In this document: one piece after another, positions 17,153 through 25,932 of the stretch | Position numbering within the stretch: the first letter of the stretch is position 1 | Layout of the letters: the number at the start of each line of letters is the position of its first letter | Source of the DNA: Streptomyces sp. NRRL S-1022 | Lineage (GTDB): Bacteria > Actinomycetota > Actinomycetes > Streptomycetales > Streptomycetaceae | Direction: 5' to 3' | NCBI RefSeq assembly: GCF_000720135.1 | Contig: NZ_JOIU01000009.1 | Location: forward strand, 248,001-312,000 | Length of the DNA: 64,000 bases | Made by a program: the position numbers and the translations under genes | The notes under the pieces: model-generated | The model's database searches: none | Seen by the model: the letters and a program-made list of their open reading frames with translations, nothing else | Told to the model about the DNA's origin: nothing

Positions 17153-19494
17153 CCGGGACTGATGGTCCCGGACCTTCCGTGTGCCTCCTCACCTCCGCCG
17201 ACGCCTTCCGGGACATCCTCGAACACCGTTGCTCCATCCGTTCGTGCGAGCAGGTACGCCTGTGCCTCGCCCACGTGGAAATACATGCCGTGCAGCTCCA
17301 GCTCCCCCCTGGCCAGCGCCCGGGCGACCGTCGCGTGCGCGCGCAGGTGCGCCAGCTGCTGGACCACGTTGGCCAGGCACAGCCGTTCCACCGCGTCCGC
17401 GGGGGCCCGGCCGGCCAGCCGGGGCCGGTCGCCGAGGTCGCCGGCCGTCCGCGCCAGGCTCGGCAGCCCGTGCCGCAGCCACCTGCCCAGCGAGCTGTCC
17501 GACCGGCCGGTCCCGCTGGTCAGCAGCGCCTGCATCGCCCCGCACCCCGAGTGGCCGCACACCGTGATGGAGCGCACCCCGAGTACCTCCACCGCGTACT
17601 CGATGGCGGCGGCCACCGAGTCGTCGCCGTGCTTCTCGCCCGGCGGCGGCACCAGGTTGCCGACGTTGCGGACGACGAACAGGTCGCCGGGACCACTGGC
17701 CGTGATCATCGACGTGACGAGGCGGGAGTCGGCGCAGGTCAGGAAGAGCTGGGACGGCCGCTGGCCCTCCCGGGCGAGCCGCGCCAGCTCCTCCCGCACC
17801 AGCGGGGCGGTGTTCCGCTGGAACGAGCTGATCCCACGGGCCAGTTCCCGGCCGGCCTCCTGCCCGGCCGCCGCGGCGGGGGCCGCGGCGAAGCAGGACT
17901 GGTGGTTGCGCCAGGGGGTCCAGGGGCGGCACCGGCACTCGGTTGCCGGGGCCCGCTCGGCGGTCCGGATCCCGCCACGCCGGCCCGCCAGGTCGGCCGT
18001 GCCGCCCCGCGCGGAGTGGGAGCTGCGCCAGTCCTGCAGTGACTCGTACGCCGCGTGGTCCATGAACGAACCGTCCAACTCCACGACGGCGTGGGCGCCT
18101 TGGGGTACGAGATGCAGGGTCCGGCTGAGCCGGGGCACCGCGAGGAAGGTCAGCTGACCTCGGATCTGTACGTGATGGACTCCTTCCTTCTCCTCGTGGG
18201 TGATGCGGGTGCGGGCGAGGCGGTGCAGGGCCAGGGCGACCGCCACGGCGATCCCGAGGAGCACGCCCTGCAGGACGCCGAGGGCCACCACGCCGAGGGT
18301 GGTCGCGGCGTAGACCGGCACTTCGCGGTGGCGTGTCACCGTGCGGATGTGGTGCAGGGACACCATCTGGATGCCGACGGCCATCACCAGGGCGGCGAGG
18401 GAGGCGAGCGGGATCTCCTCCAGGACCGGGACCATCAGCAGCGCGGCGACTACTACGAGAACGCCGTGCAGCATCGTGGAGTTCCGGCTGACCGCACCGG
18501 ATTTCACATTCGCGGTACTGCGTACGGCCACGCCCGCGATCGGCAGTCCGCCGAGGGCCCCGGAGACGATGTTGGCGGCACCCTGGCCGAGCAGCTCGCG
18601 GTCCAGGTCGGAGCGGCCGACGTGGGACTGCGGGCCGGGCCGGGCGGCGACCAGCTTGTCCACGGCCACCGCGCCGAGCAGCGACTGCACGCTGCACACC
18701 AGGGTGGTGGTGAGCACGGCGGCCGCGATGCCGAGCGCCGGGCCCTCGGGCAGTCCGGCCAGGGCGTGACTGTGCCAGGACGGCAGCTCCACCCGGGGCA
18801 GGGTCAGGCCGGCGAAGGCGGCGGTAAGGGAGGCGCCGGTGACGGCGACGAGGGCGGCCGGCACCCGGCGCAGCAGCCGCCCCGCCCGGCCGGGCAGGCG
18901 CGGCCAGGCCATGAGCAGGGCCAGGGTCAGGGTGCTCATGGACACGGCGGCCGGGTCCAGGCGGACCAACTGGGCGGGCAGCTGGCGCAGGTTGGCGAGG
19001 ACGGAGCTGTCCGGGCTGCCGCCCAGGACGATGTGCAGCTGGGCCACGGCGATGGTGAGGCCGATGCCGGCGAGCATGCCGTGGACCACGGCCGGGCTGA
19101 CCGCGAGAGCGCCGCGCGCCACCCGCAGGCAGCCGAGGCCGAGCTGGGCCAGACCGGCGAGGACGGTGATGCCGCAGGTCACCCGCCAGCCGTAACGGTG
19201 GATCAGATCGGCGGTGACCACGGTGAGTCCGGCGGCGGGGCCGCTGACCTGCAGCGGGCAGCCCCCCAGCCGGCCGGCGACGATCCCGCCGACCGCGGCG
19301 GCGACCAGGCCGGCCTGGAGCGGGGCGCCGGTGGCCAGGGCGATGCCGAGAGACAGGGGCAGGGCGATCAGGAACACCGCGACGGCCGCGGACAGGTCGG
19401 CGCCCGCCACGCGGAAGCGGCGGGGTGCGGGTGCGGGTGCGGGGCTGTGCGGCGGGTGGGGTTGCTGGGTGTGAGGGGGTGCGCAGGCTGGCAT
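17143..19494 (-). CDS. SulP-family anion transporter fused to beta-carbonic anhydrase
   Basis: 783-residue fusion that probably imports bicarbonate (or another anion) and interconverts it with CO2. Residues about 20-435 are a SulP transporter core with the signature FLIALPLSLGIALATGAP and many membrane helices; about 445-505 resemble a weak STAS domain; the C-terminal part is a beta-carbonic anhydrase with zinc ligands Cys587 (CADSR, with the Asp589-Arg591 dyad), His648 and Cys651 (HSGCG). ATG 19494 with GGAGGAG upstream is chosen over longer GTG/ATG starts in a proline-rich stretch. The terminator overlaps its 3' end. Confidence 0.9.
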   Translation of the reverse strand: MPACAPPHTQQPHPPHSPAPAPAPRRFRVAGADLSAAVAVFLIALPLSLGIALATGAPLQAGLVAAAVGGIVAGRLGGCPLQVSGPAAGLTVVTADLIHRYGWRVTCGITVLAGLAQLGLGCLRVARGALAVSPAVVHGMLAGIGLTIAVAQLHIVLGGSPDSSVLANLRQLPAQLVRLDPAAVSMSTLTLALLMAWPRLPGRAGRLLRRVPAALVAVTGASLTAAFAGLTLPRVELPSWHSHALAGLPEGPALGIAAAVLTTTLVCSVQSLLGAVAVDKLVAARPGPQSHVGRSDLDRELLGQGAANIVSGALGGLPIAGVAVRSTANVKSGAVSRNSTMLHGVLVVVAALLMVPVLEEIPLASLAALVMAVGIQMVSLHHIRTVTRHREVPVYAATTLGVVALGVLQGVLLGIAVAVALALHRLARTRITHEEKEGVHHVQIRGQLTFLAVPRLSRTLHLVPQGAHAVVELDGSFMDHAAYESLQDWRSSHSARGGTADLAGRRGGIRTAERAPATECRCRPWTPWRNHQSCFAAAPAAAAGQEAGRELARGISSFQRNTAPLVREELARLAREGQRPSQLFLTCADSRLVTSMITASGPGDLFVVRNVGNLVPPPGEKHGDDSVAAAIEYAVEVLGVRSITVCGHSGCGAMQALLTSGTGRSDSSLGRWLRHGLPSLARTAGDLGDRPRLAGRAPADAVERLCLANVVQQLAHLRAHATVARALARGELELHGMYFHVGEAQAYLLARTDGATVFEDVPEGVGGGEEAHGRSGTISPGQV
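17151..17173 (-). terminator. Intrinsic terminator at the end of the SulP-CA gene
   Basis: Perfect 9-bp stem GTCCGGGAC/GTCCCGGAC with a 5-base loop inside the last codons of the gene; on the minus strand it is followed by the stop codon and an AATTTTG run. The stem overlaps the reading frame, so termination would be tightly linked to translation. Confidence 0.55.
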
Positions 19495-19832
19495 GTTCCC
19501 GTCTCCTCCGGGGCGGCGCGGTCGCGGATTGGGTGGGACCCGCGGCGATGGGCGGGCTCGGTCGCGGCCGTGGGTCACGGCGTGCAGCGGCGGGATGGTT
19601 CAACGCTCGGTAAAAGAACCGTAATGGCACGTAAAGCCAGAGCATAGCTTTTAGGGGCAAACGGGGTAGATGATCGCCTACTGGAGTGAAGTAAGCAGTT
19701 CATCGGCTTGTCGTACTAATTCCTCCTCGGTCACGTGCGACCTTTGCGGCGCTGCCGGCGCAAGCCCGGCAGACCCGCAGAAAACGGCCCTCGTCAGCGT
19801 GTGCCTGAGAGAAGGAAGAAGGTGGGCGGAAG
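19495..19832. promoter_or_regulatory. Divergent intergenic region, SulP-CA / deacetylase-like gene
   Basis: 338 bp with no gene. It must hold both promoters; TAGCTT near 19645 and TAGATG near 19667 are possible -10 elements. I looked for a c-di-AMP or other riboswitch, as often precedes secreted wall enzymes in actinomycetes, and saw none. Confidence 0.4.
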
Positions 19833-21098
19833 ATGGCCGCCACCCAGAGGATCGCCGTCGGCGCCATGGTCGCCGCGGCCTGTGCGGCGTCGTTCGCCGG
19901 TTGCGCGACCGACTCCAGCGGCACGAAGGAAGGGGCGCCCGGCCCGGAGCAGGGGGCGCCGGCGCCGGGCAGCGTCCTGCGGCCGATCGGCGACGGATCG
20001 ACCGCCTACACCGGATCCCAACCGCATCTGCCCCGGGCCGAGCGCCTGAGCCCCGGTCAGAAGCCCCCGCAGTTCGTCGTGTTCTCGTGGGACGGCGCGG
20101 GCGAGGACAGCCAGAAGCTGTTCTCGCACTTCCGCGAGGTCTCCAAGGAGAACAACGCGACGATGACCTACTTCCTGAGCGGCGTGTACCTGCTGCCGAA
20201 GGAGAAGCGCGAGCTGTACAAGCCGCCCCAGCACGCGCCGGGCAGCTCCGACATCGGCTTCAATGACGAGCAGGGCATCGCCGACACCCTGGAGCAGGTA
20301 CGGCTGGCCTGGCAGGAGGGCAACGAGATCGGCACCCACTTCAACGGCCATTTCTGCGGGCCCGACGGCGGGGTCGGCACCTGGTCGGTGGAGGAGTGGG
20401 AGAGCGAGATCGCCCAGGCCAAGAAGTTCGTGAAGTCCTGGCGGACCAACAGCGGCATGAAGCAGGCGGCCCCGCTCCCCTTCGACTACGACAGGGAGCT
20501 GATCGGCGCCCGCACCCCCTGCCTGGAAGGGCAGAAGAACTTCATGAAGGCCGCCCGCCGGCTGGGCTTCCGCTACGACTCCAGCGGAGTGAACAACCAG
20601 GTCTGGCCCAAGAAGAAGCAGGGCCTGTGGGACCTGTCCATGCAGCTGGTGCCCTTCCCGGGCCACACCTACGAGCAGCTGACCATGGACTACAACTTCA
20701 TGGTCAACCAGTCCGGCACCCAGACCCAGGGCGACCCCGACAAGTTCGACTACTGGGGCGACCAGATGCGCGACGGCCTCCTCAAGGGCTTCTACCGGGC
20801 CTACGACGGCAACCGCGCGCCCCTCATCATCGGCAACCACTTCGAGTCCTGGAACGGCGGCACCTACATGCGCGCCGTCGAAGACGTGGTGAAGGAGGTG
20901 TGCACCAAGCCCGAGGTGCGCTGCGTCTCCTTCCACCAGCTGGCCGACTGGCTGGACGCCCAGGACCCGCAGACTCTGGCGAAGCTGCGCACCCTGAACG
21001 TGGGCGAGGCGCCCCGGCAGGGCTGGGCGTCCTTCCTTTCCGGCCGCCCGGCTCCGGCGCCCAAGGGCGTGCCCGGGGCGCCGGCGGACAGACTGTAG
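19833..21098 (+). CDS. Polysaccharide deacetylase-like lipoprotein
   Basis: 421-residue exported lipoprotein: signal peptide with lipobox FAGC (Cys24), a short Gly/Pro-rich linker, then a NodB-like beta/alpha domain. The metal-site motifs are modified: FSWDGAGED in place of TFDDG, and EIGTHFNGHF for the His motif, so the enzyme may act on an unusual substrate or be inactive. The central tract (GFRYDSSGVNNQVWP, YWGDQMRDGLLKGFY) is characteristic of this actinobacterial branch. It ends 3 bp before the convergent CooC-like gene. A role in cell-wall modification is inferred. Confidence 0.75.
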   Translation: MAATQRIAVGAMVAAACAASFAGCATDSSGTKEGAPGPEQGAPAPGSVLRPIGDGSTAYTGSQPHLPRAERLSPGQKPPQFVVFSWDGAGEDSQKLFSHFREVSKENNATMTYFLSGVYLLPKEKRELYKPPQHAPGSSDIGFNDEQGIADTLEQVRLAWQEGNEIGTHFNGHFCGPDGGVGTWSVEEWESEIAQAKKFVKSWRTNSGMKQAAPLPFDYDRELIGARTPCLEGQKNFMKAARRLGFRYDSSGVNNQVWPKKKQGLWDLSMQLVPFPGHTYEQLTMDYNFMVNQSGTQTQGDPDKFDYWGDQMRDGLLKGFYRAYDGNRAPLIIGNHFESWNGGTYMRAVEDVVKEVCTKPEVRCVSFHQLADWLDAQDPQTLAKLRTLNVGEAPRQGWASFLSGRPAPAPKGVPGAPADRL

Positions 21099-21101
21099 AC
21101 G

Positions 21102-22082
21102 TCAGACCGACGTCGCCACACTCTCGCCGAGCACGAAGTGGGGGTCGACCTGCGCCGCCAGGTCGGCCCCGGTGCGCTCGTTGCCCCAGGACTCGGCGTT
21201 CTTCAGGTGGAAGTGCACCATCTGGCGGGTGTAGCGCTCCCAGTCGCGCCGCTCGTAGGTGGCGTCGACGGTGGCCCTGAGTGTCTCCAAGGCGCGGGCG
21301 TTGGGCTCCTCCAGGAGGTCGAACCGGGGTGGCCGGCCCTTCTCCATGGCACGTACCCAGTCCGAGCGCCCGAGCGTCACCAGCAGGTCGTCGCCGACCT
21401 CCGCGCGCAGGAAGTCGATGTCGTCCGGCTCCTGGATCTTGTTGCCGACGACCTTCAGGGCGACACCGAAGTCGCGGGCGTACTCCTTGTACTGGCGGTA
21501 GACGGAGACCCCCTTCCGGGTCGGTTCGGCGACGAGGAACGTCATGTCGAAGCGGGTGAACATGCCGGAGGCGAAGGAGTCCGAGCCGGCCGTCATGTCG
21601 ACCACGACGTACTCGTCGGGGCCGTCGACGAGGTGGTTCAGGAACAGCTCCACCGCTCCCGTCTTCGAGTGGTAGCAGGCGACCCCCAGGTCGGCGTCCG
21701 TGAAGGGGCCTGTAGCCATCAAACGGACGGCGCCGCCGTCGAGTTCCACCGGCCGCGCACAGGCGTCGTAGACCGGGTTGGGCTCGCTCACCCGGACCAG
21801 CCGGGACCCCTCGCCGGGCGGGGTCGTCTTGATCATCGTCGCGGCCGAGGCGATGCGCGGGTTGTGGCCGCGCAGGTAGTCCTTGATCAGCGGCAGCTGT
21901 TCGCCCATGGCGGGCAGTGCGGCCGCCTCCCGCTCGTCGAGCCCGAGCGCGGGACCGAGGTGCTGGTTGATGTCCGCGTCGATGGCGACCACGGGGGCGC
22001 CCGTGGCCACGAGGTGGCGGACGAAAAGGGAGGAGAGCGTGGTCTTGCCGCTGCCGCCCTTCCCGACGAAAGCAATTTTCAT
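21102..22082 (-). CDS. CooC/MinD-type P-loop ATPase
   Basis: 326-residue SIMIBI ATPase starting MKIAFVGKGGSGKTTLSSLF, with the deviant Walker A at residues 7-15 and a switch region VVVDMTAGSDSFASGMF. The resemblance is to CooC, the maturation ATPase for nickel enzymes, and to MinD/ParA, but no carbon monoxide dehydrogenase or partition site is nearby. GGTGA lies before the ATG at 22082; a longer frame to 22145 is not favoured. It is divergent from a degenerate Fic gene and convergent with the deacetylase-like gene. The client protein is unknown. Confidence 0.78.
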   Translation of the reverse strand: MKIAFVGKGGSGKTTLSSLFVRHLVATGAPVVAIDADINQHLGPALGLDEREAAALPAMGEQLPLIKDYLRGHNPRIASAATMIKTTPPGEGSRLVRVSEPNPVYDACARPVELDGGAVRLMATGPFTDADLGVACYHSKTGAVELFLNHLVDGPDEYVVVDMTAGSDSFASGMFTRFDMTFLVAEPTRKGVSVYRQYKEYARDFGVALKVVGNKIQEPDDIDFLRAEVGDDLLVTLGRSDWVRAMEKGRPPRFDLLEEPNARALETLRATVDATYERRDWERYTRQMVHFHLKNAESWGNERTGADLAAQVDPHFVLGESVATSV

Positions 22083-22170
22083 GTTCACCAAGAGTAGTCG
22101 GTCGATAGCTGTAAGTGTCACGGGGAAGTGAAGAAGACCACTCATTCGTGGGGTCGGCCGGTGGGGTGCG

Positions 22171-22176
22171 TAATGT
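22171..22176 (+). promoter_or_regulatory. -10 hexamer of a leaderless Fic-gene promoter
   Basis: TAATGT, 7 nt before ATG 22184; no ribosome site between. Confidence 0.45.
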
Positions 22177-22183
22177 CGTACTC

Positions 22184-23008
22184 ATGAGTACGACAGGCGC
22201 GACCGCCGACCCGCTCGCGGCCCTGGGCTCGCTGCCCGGTGTGGCCGAGTCCGTGGAATCCGTGCGCAAGGCCGTGGACCGGGTCTACGGGCACCGGGTC
22301 ATGCGGCGCCGCAGCAACGAGATCACCTCCGAGGCGGCCCTGCGCGGCGCCCGCGGCTCGGCGGCGCTCTCCGGCGCGGACTGGGCCCTGGAGGAGGTGC
22401 GCCGGCGTACCGACTTCAGTGTCGATCCCGAGGCCCGCGTCATGGGGGCGGCCCTGCGGCTCACCGCGGAGGCGGGGCAGCTGCTGTCCATCTGGCGCCA
22501 GTCACCCCTGCGGGTGCTGGCCCGGCTGCACCTGGTGGCCGCGGCGAGCGGGGACGACCAGGTCGGCAGGCCGCGCCAGGCCGGCGAACCGGTGGACGAG
22601 CCGCTGATCGAGCTGCCGCTGCCGGGCGCCGAGGAGGTCTCGGGCCGGCTGGAGGGGCTGGCGGACCTGATCATCGCGGGCACCTCCGCTCCCGCGCTGG
22701 TGACCGCCGCCGTGGTCCACGGCGAACTGCTCGCCCTGCGCCCCTTCACGTCCCACAACGGTCTGGTCGCGCGCGCGGCCGAGCGGATCGTGCTGATCGG
22801 CAGCGGCCTCGACCCGAAGGCGGTCTGCCCGGCCGAGGTCGGCCACGCCGAGCTGGGCCGCGCCTCCTACCTGGCCGCTCTGGACGGGTACGTCTCCGGC
22901 ACCCCCGAGGGTGTGGCGGCCTGGATCGCCCACTGCGGCCGGGCCGTCGAGCTGGGCGTGCGCGAATCGACCGCGGTGTGCGAGGCGCTGCAGCGCGGCG
23001 CGGCCTGA
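22184..23008 (+). CDS. Fic-domain-like protein with degenerate active site
   Basis: 274-residue helical protein whose segment VVHGELLALRPFTSHNGLVARAAERIVLI aligns with the Fic core H-P-F-x-x-G-N-G-R-x-x-R, but the His is replaced by Arg and the second Gly/Arg by Gly-Leu, so AMP transfer is doubtful. An N-terminal SAALSG stretch resembles the inhibitory-helix region. A TAATGT hexamer ends 7 nt before ATG 22184, supporting a leaderless start over the longer frame from 22115. It is divergent from the CooC-like ATPase. Function unknown; a catalytically dead scaffold is possible. Confidence 0.6.
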   Translation: MSTTGATADPLAALGSLPGVAESVESVRKAVDRVYGHRVMRRRSNEITSEAALRGARGSAALSGADWALEEVRRRTDFSVDPEARVMGAALRLTAEAGQLLSIWRQSPLRVLARLHLVAAASGDDQVGRPRQAGEPVDEPLIELPLPGAEEVSGRLEGLADLIIAGTSAPALVTAAVVHGELLALRPFTSHNGLVARAAERIVLIGSGLDPKAVCPAEVGHAELGRASYLAALDGYVSGTPEGVAAWIAHCGRAVELGVRESTAVCEALQRGAA

Positions 23009-23090
23009 GGGCGCTGCGGGACTCCGGTCCCGGAAATGGGCTGGGCGGGACGCCCGGAGAGGACTGCCGCGGGTCTCCCGGAAAAGGGTT

Positions 23091-23118
23091 GCGGCGGTAC
23101 GAGTTCTCGTACCGCCGC
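23091..23118 (+). terminator. Perfect 13-bp palindromic hairpin after the Fic gene
   Basis: Arms GCGGCGGTACGAG (23091-23103) and CTCGTACCGCCGC (23106-23118) with only TT between them. Position 83 bp after the Fic stop suggests a terminator without U-tract; a 28-bp symmetric protein-binding site is the alternative. Confidence 0.55.
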
Positions 23119-23368
23119 TGGCATGCTCACCGGGTTACCAAGCGTCCTCGATATGCGCCCATCAGGTCGGGGAGCTTTGCCCGTCACCTGGTGCGGCTGG
23201 CCCGTAATCGACGGGTCGACGTCGCGTGGGTGCCTGGTGTTCATGCGGGGTCCGTGGGGCCAGTGCGTAGTGGTAGGTGATCCTCGCGGATGTCCCTTGG
23301 TCTCGCGGGCCTAACCTCTTTGTACCGCGAGTCGGGAGGAAGCGGAACCCCAGCCGCCACTTCTTTAC

Positions 23369-23391
23369 TTTCACCTTCAAACAGGGTGAAA
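23369..23391 (-). terminator. Hairpin just after the HAD gene
   Basis: Arms TTTCACC (23369-23375) and GGTGAAA (23385-23391), 9-base loop, 12 bp past the HAD stop. Weak stem; probable terminator on the minus strand. Confidence 0.4.
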
Positions 23392-23402
23392 CGGGCGCTC
23401 GT

Positions 23403-24233
23403 TCAGGCGGTGCCGCGTCGCCGGCTGGAGTACCAGACGAGGCCTGCGGTCGCCGCCGCCGCGCCTATGGCCGCCGCCGCGACCAGTGCGGGGCGGGGCG
23501 GGACGGAGAACCCGGGCAGCCGTTTCTTGAGCGGGACCGGACGGCGGAACTCCAGAACCGGCCACCCGCGCGAGAGTGCCTCGCGGCGCAGCGCGCGATC
23601 CGGGTTCACGGCGTGCGGGTGCCCGACCGTCCTGAGCATCGGCAGGTCGGTCGCCGAGTCGCTGTAGGCGTAGCAGCGGTCGAGGTCGTAGCCCTCGGAG
23701 CCGGCCAGCTCCCTGATGGCCTCGGCCTTGGTCGGGCCGTAGGCGTAGTACTCCACCTCGCCGGTGAAGCAGCCGTCCTCGCCGACCACCATGCGGGTGG
23801 CGACCACCCGGTCCGCTCCCAGCAGCTCGCCGATCGGCTCGACCACCTCGGCGCCCGAGGTGGACACGATCACCACGTCCCGGCCGGCCGCGTGATGCTC
23901 CTCGATGAGTGAGGCGGCCTCGTCGTAGATGATCGGGTCGATCAGATCGTGCAGGGTCTCGGCGACGATCTCCCGGACCTGCTGGACGTTCCAGCCGCGG
24001 CACAGTGCGGAGAGATACTCGCGCATGCGCTCCATCTGGTCGTGGTCCAGGCCGCCGGCGAGGAAGACGAACTGGGCATATGCGGTACGCAGCGCGGCCC
24101 TGCGGTTGATCAGCCCGCCTTGGTAGAAGGACTTGCTGAAGGTGAGCGTGCTGGACTTCGCAATGACCGTCTTGTCCAGGTCAAAGAAGGCGGCTGCGCG
24201 GGGCAAGGAGTGGTTTTCCACGCCCCTGAGCAT
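23403..24233 (-). CDS. HAD-IB family phosphatase with C-terminal membrane helix
   Basis: 276-residue HAD hydrolase of the IB/SerB-like group. Motif I is FFDLDKT, motif II VIVSTSGAE, motif III includes the lysine of PTKAEAI and motif IV YSDSATDLPML, so the phosphatase chemistry looks intact. The C-terminus carries a basic patch and a single hydrophobic helix (VAAAAIGAAAATAGLVWY) ending RRRGTA, suggesting membrane anchoring. ATG 24233 and GTG 24221 are both possible starts. The Streptomyces relative is annotated as differentiation-associated, and Rv3661 is the mycobacterial counterpart beside ssd. Substrate unknown, possibly a lipid phosphate. Confidence 0.87.
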   Translation of the reverse strand: MLRGVENHSLPRAAAFFDLDKTVIAKSSTLTFSKSFYQGGLINRRAALRTAYAQFVFLAGGLDHDQMERMREYLSALCRGWNVQQVREIVAETLHDLIDPIIYDEAASLIEEHHAAGRDVVIVSTSGAEVVEPIGELLGADRVVATRMVVGEDGCFTGEVEYYAYGPTKAEAIRELAGSEGYDLDRCYAYSDSATDLPMLRTVGHPHAVNPDRALRREALSRGWPVLEFRRPVPLKKRLPGFSVPPRPALVAAAAIGAAAATAGLVWYSSRRRGTA

Positions 24234-24332
24234 AGGCGCCCACCATTCGGCGTAAGGTGGGGCGCGTGGGTTTGCCTGAGAGGGCTCTCGGGTACACCAT
24301 GGAAGTCACGGATCGTTCGCGACCGTGCTAAC

Positions 24333-24404
24333 CCGGCCCGACTCCTCCCCCCCCGAGTCGGCCGTGGGGACGACCCCCGCTCTCCCCCCCGGCGGGGGTC
24401 GTCG
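24333..24404 (+). ncRNA. 6C small RNA
   Basis: Two adjacent stem-loops each with a run of at least six C in the loop, the defining feature of the actinobacterial 6C RNA. Hairpin 1 pairs CCGACTC (24338-24344) with GAGTCGG (24355-24361); hairpin 2 pairs GACGACCCCCGC (24369-24380) with GCGGGGGTCGTC (24392-24403), a perfect 12-bp stem that can also act as terminator, with TTTT a short way on. The position between the HAD phosphatase and ssd genes equals that of the mycobacterial B11/6C RNA between Rv3661 and Rv3660c. Ends are approximate; a TGCTAA hexamer just upstream may be the -10. The C-rich loops probably pair with G-rich ribosome-binding sites. Confidence 0.85.
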
Positions 24405-24825
24405 CATGTCCGGATGCGTTTTACCGCTCCTCCCCTCTCTCCGCGCGGCTGTACGGCCGGCTTCTCGCCGCCTTGGCCGCTCCTTTGCCATGCCCATGAT
24501 TGCTCACTCAGGGTAATCGTCAGACTCCTCTCCGGAAGTCGCACACGGATCAGCACAGGGGTCACCGGTATGGGTGACGGAGATATTCACAGGCTCCGGC
24601 CTGTCCACAGTTTTCGAGCAAGATCCACATCATTTCGCGGATCGCTGCACCGTGATTCCAGCGCACTCCGGCCGCGGCGAGTTCATGGCCGGTTCCGATT
24701 GCCGGAGGGCGTATGGCCGGTTTCTGTCGGCCGTTCATATGGAGGCCGCTTGCCGGTTCTTCACACCTTTGGGAAACGCGCGGTCGCAGCGATCGCGCGG
24801 CCCGCGCAGCGAAGGGGGAACACCC
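24405..24825. promoter_or_regulatory. Leader region of the ssd-tad operon
   Basis: About 420 bp without a gene upstream of ssd. An 8/9 DnaA-box-like CTGTCCACA lies near 24601. The frame is open from 24574 but the residues before GTG 24826 do not look like Ssd. The region probably holds the operon promoter and a long leader. Confidence 0.4.
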
Positions 24826-25932
24826 GTGACCGGAACCGTCGCACACGATCCGCCGCCCGGCTCCGCAAGCAGGCCCGGACGGCCGCTCATCCTCACCGAG
24901 GACGCCGCTCTCCTGGACGATCTGCTGCGCCTGTGCGCGGCGGCGGGCGCCACACCCGAGGTACATCACGGCGTACCGGAATCCGACGACCGTTGGGCGA
25001 CCGCGCCGCTCGTGCTCGTCGGTGACGACGCCGCCCGCCGGGTGCGCGGGGCCGCGCGCCGGCCCGGTGTGGTGCTGGTGGGCCGCGATCAGGACGACTC
25101 GGGGGTGTGGAAACGAGCCGTCCAGATCGGCGCCGACCACGTCCTGATGCTTCCCGACGGCGAGCCATGGCTGGTCGACCGCATCGCGGACGTCGCCGAG
25201 GGCATCGGCCGTCCGGCCCTCACCGTCGGGGTGATCGGCGGCCGGGGCGGGGCCGGCGCGTCCACGCTCGCGTGCGCCCTCGCCGTCACCTCCGCGCGCG
25301 AGGGACTGCGCACACTCCTGGTGGACGCCGATCCGCTCGGCGGCGGACTCGACGTACTCCTCGGCGGCGAGAGCGCCGAAGGACTGCGCTGGCCCGCCTT
25401 CGCCGCCTCCCGCGGCCGGGTCGGCGGCGGCGCCCTGGAGGAGTCGCTGCCCGAACTGCACTCCCTGCGCGTGCTCAGCTGGGACCGTGGCGACTGCGTC
25501 GCCGTACCGCCGCCCGCGGTCCGCGCGGTGCTGGCCGCCGCGCGGCGGCGCGGCGGCACGGTCGTGGTCGACCTGCCCCGCCGACTCGACGACGGGGTCG
25601 CCGAAGCCCTCGCCCAGCTCGACCTCGCCCTGCTCGTCGTCCCGGCCGAGCTGCGGGCGGTCGCGGCGGCCGGCCGCGTCGCCTCCGCCGTCGGCATGGT
25701 CGTGCGCGATCTGCGGGTGGCGGTCCGCGGGCCGTACGCACCCGGCCTCGACGACCACGAGGTGGCCCGGCTGCTCGCCCTGCCGCTGGCCGGTGAGGTG
25801 CCCGTCGAACCGGCGCTGCTGCGCCCGCAGGGCGGCGCCAAACCACCGGGCGCGACCGGACGCGGACCGCTCGCCCGTTTCTGCGCGCACTTCTGGGAGC
25901 GCGCCCTGGTCGAGGCGGGAGGCACCCGATGA
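24826..25932 (+). CDS. ssd: Septum site-determining protein Ssd (CpaE/MinD-like)
   Basis: 368-residue MinD/CpaE-related P-loop protein, the first gene of the actinobacterial 'helicase/secretion neighbourhood' Tad locus. An N-terminal receiver-like half (about 15-120) precedes an ATPase-like half with GVIGGRGGAGASTLACAL, where the usual P-loop lysine pattern is altered, and the second-strand LLVDADPLGGGLDVLLGG. In mycobacteria Ssd inhibits septation and affects stress responses; in Streptomyces the homologue influences sporulation. GTG 24826 is chosen for the GAAGGGGG ribosome site 7 nt upstream. It is coupled to tadA by ATGA. Confidence 0.87.
   Translation: MTGTVAHDPPPGSASRPGRPLILTEDAALLDDLLRLCAAAGATPEVHHGVPESDDRWATAPLVLVGDDAARRVRGAARRPGVVLVGRDQDDSGVWKRAVQIGADHVLMLPDGEPWLVDRIADVAEGIGRPALTVGVIGGRGGAGASTLACALAVTSAREGLRTLLVDADPLGGGLDVLLGGESAEGLRWPAFAASRGRVGGGALEESLPELHSLRVLSWDRGDCVAVPPPAVRAVLAAARRRGGTVVVDLPRRLDDGVAEALAQLDLALLVVPAELRAVAAAGRVASAVGMVVRDLRVAVRGPYAPGLDDHEVARLLALPLAGEVPVEPALLRPQGGAKPPGATGRGPLARFCAHFWERALVEAGGTR

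Larger units (their letters stand above)
23009..23402. other. Convergent intergenic region with two hairpins
   Basis: 394 bp between the convergent Fic and HAD genes. It contains the two hairpins listed separately; the rest has no coding signal. ORFs crossing it lack ribosome sites and family resemblance. Confidence 0.45.

Noticed and set aside
19640..19832. c-di-AMP or other riboswitch before the deacetylase-like gene
   Set aside because: The conserved ydaO-type core motifs could not be found.
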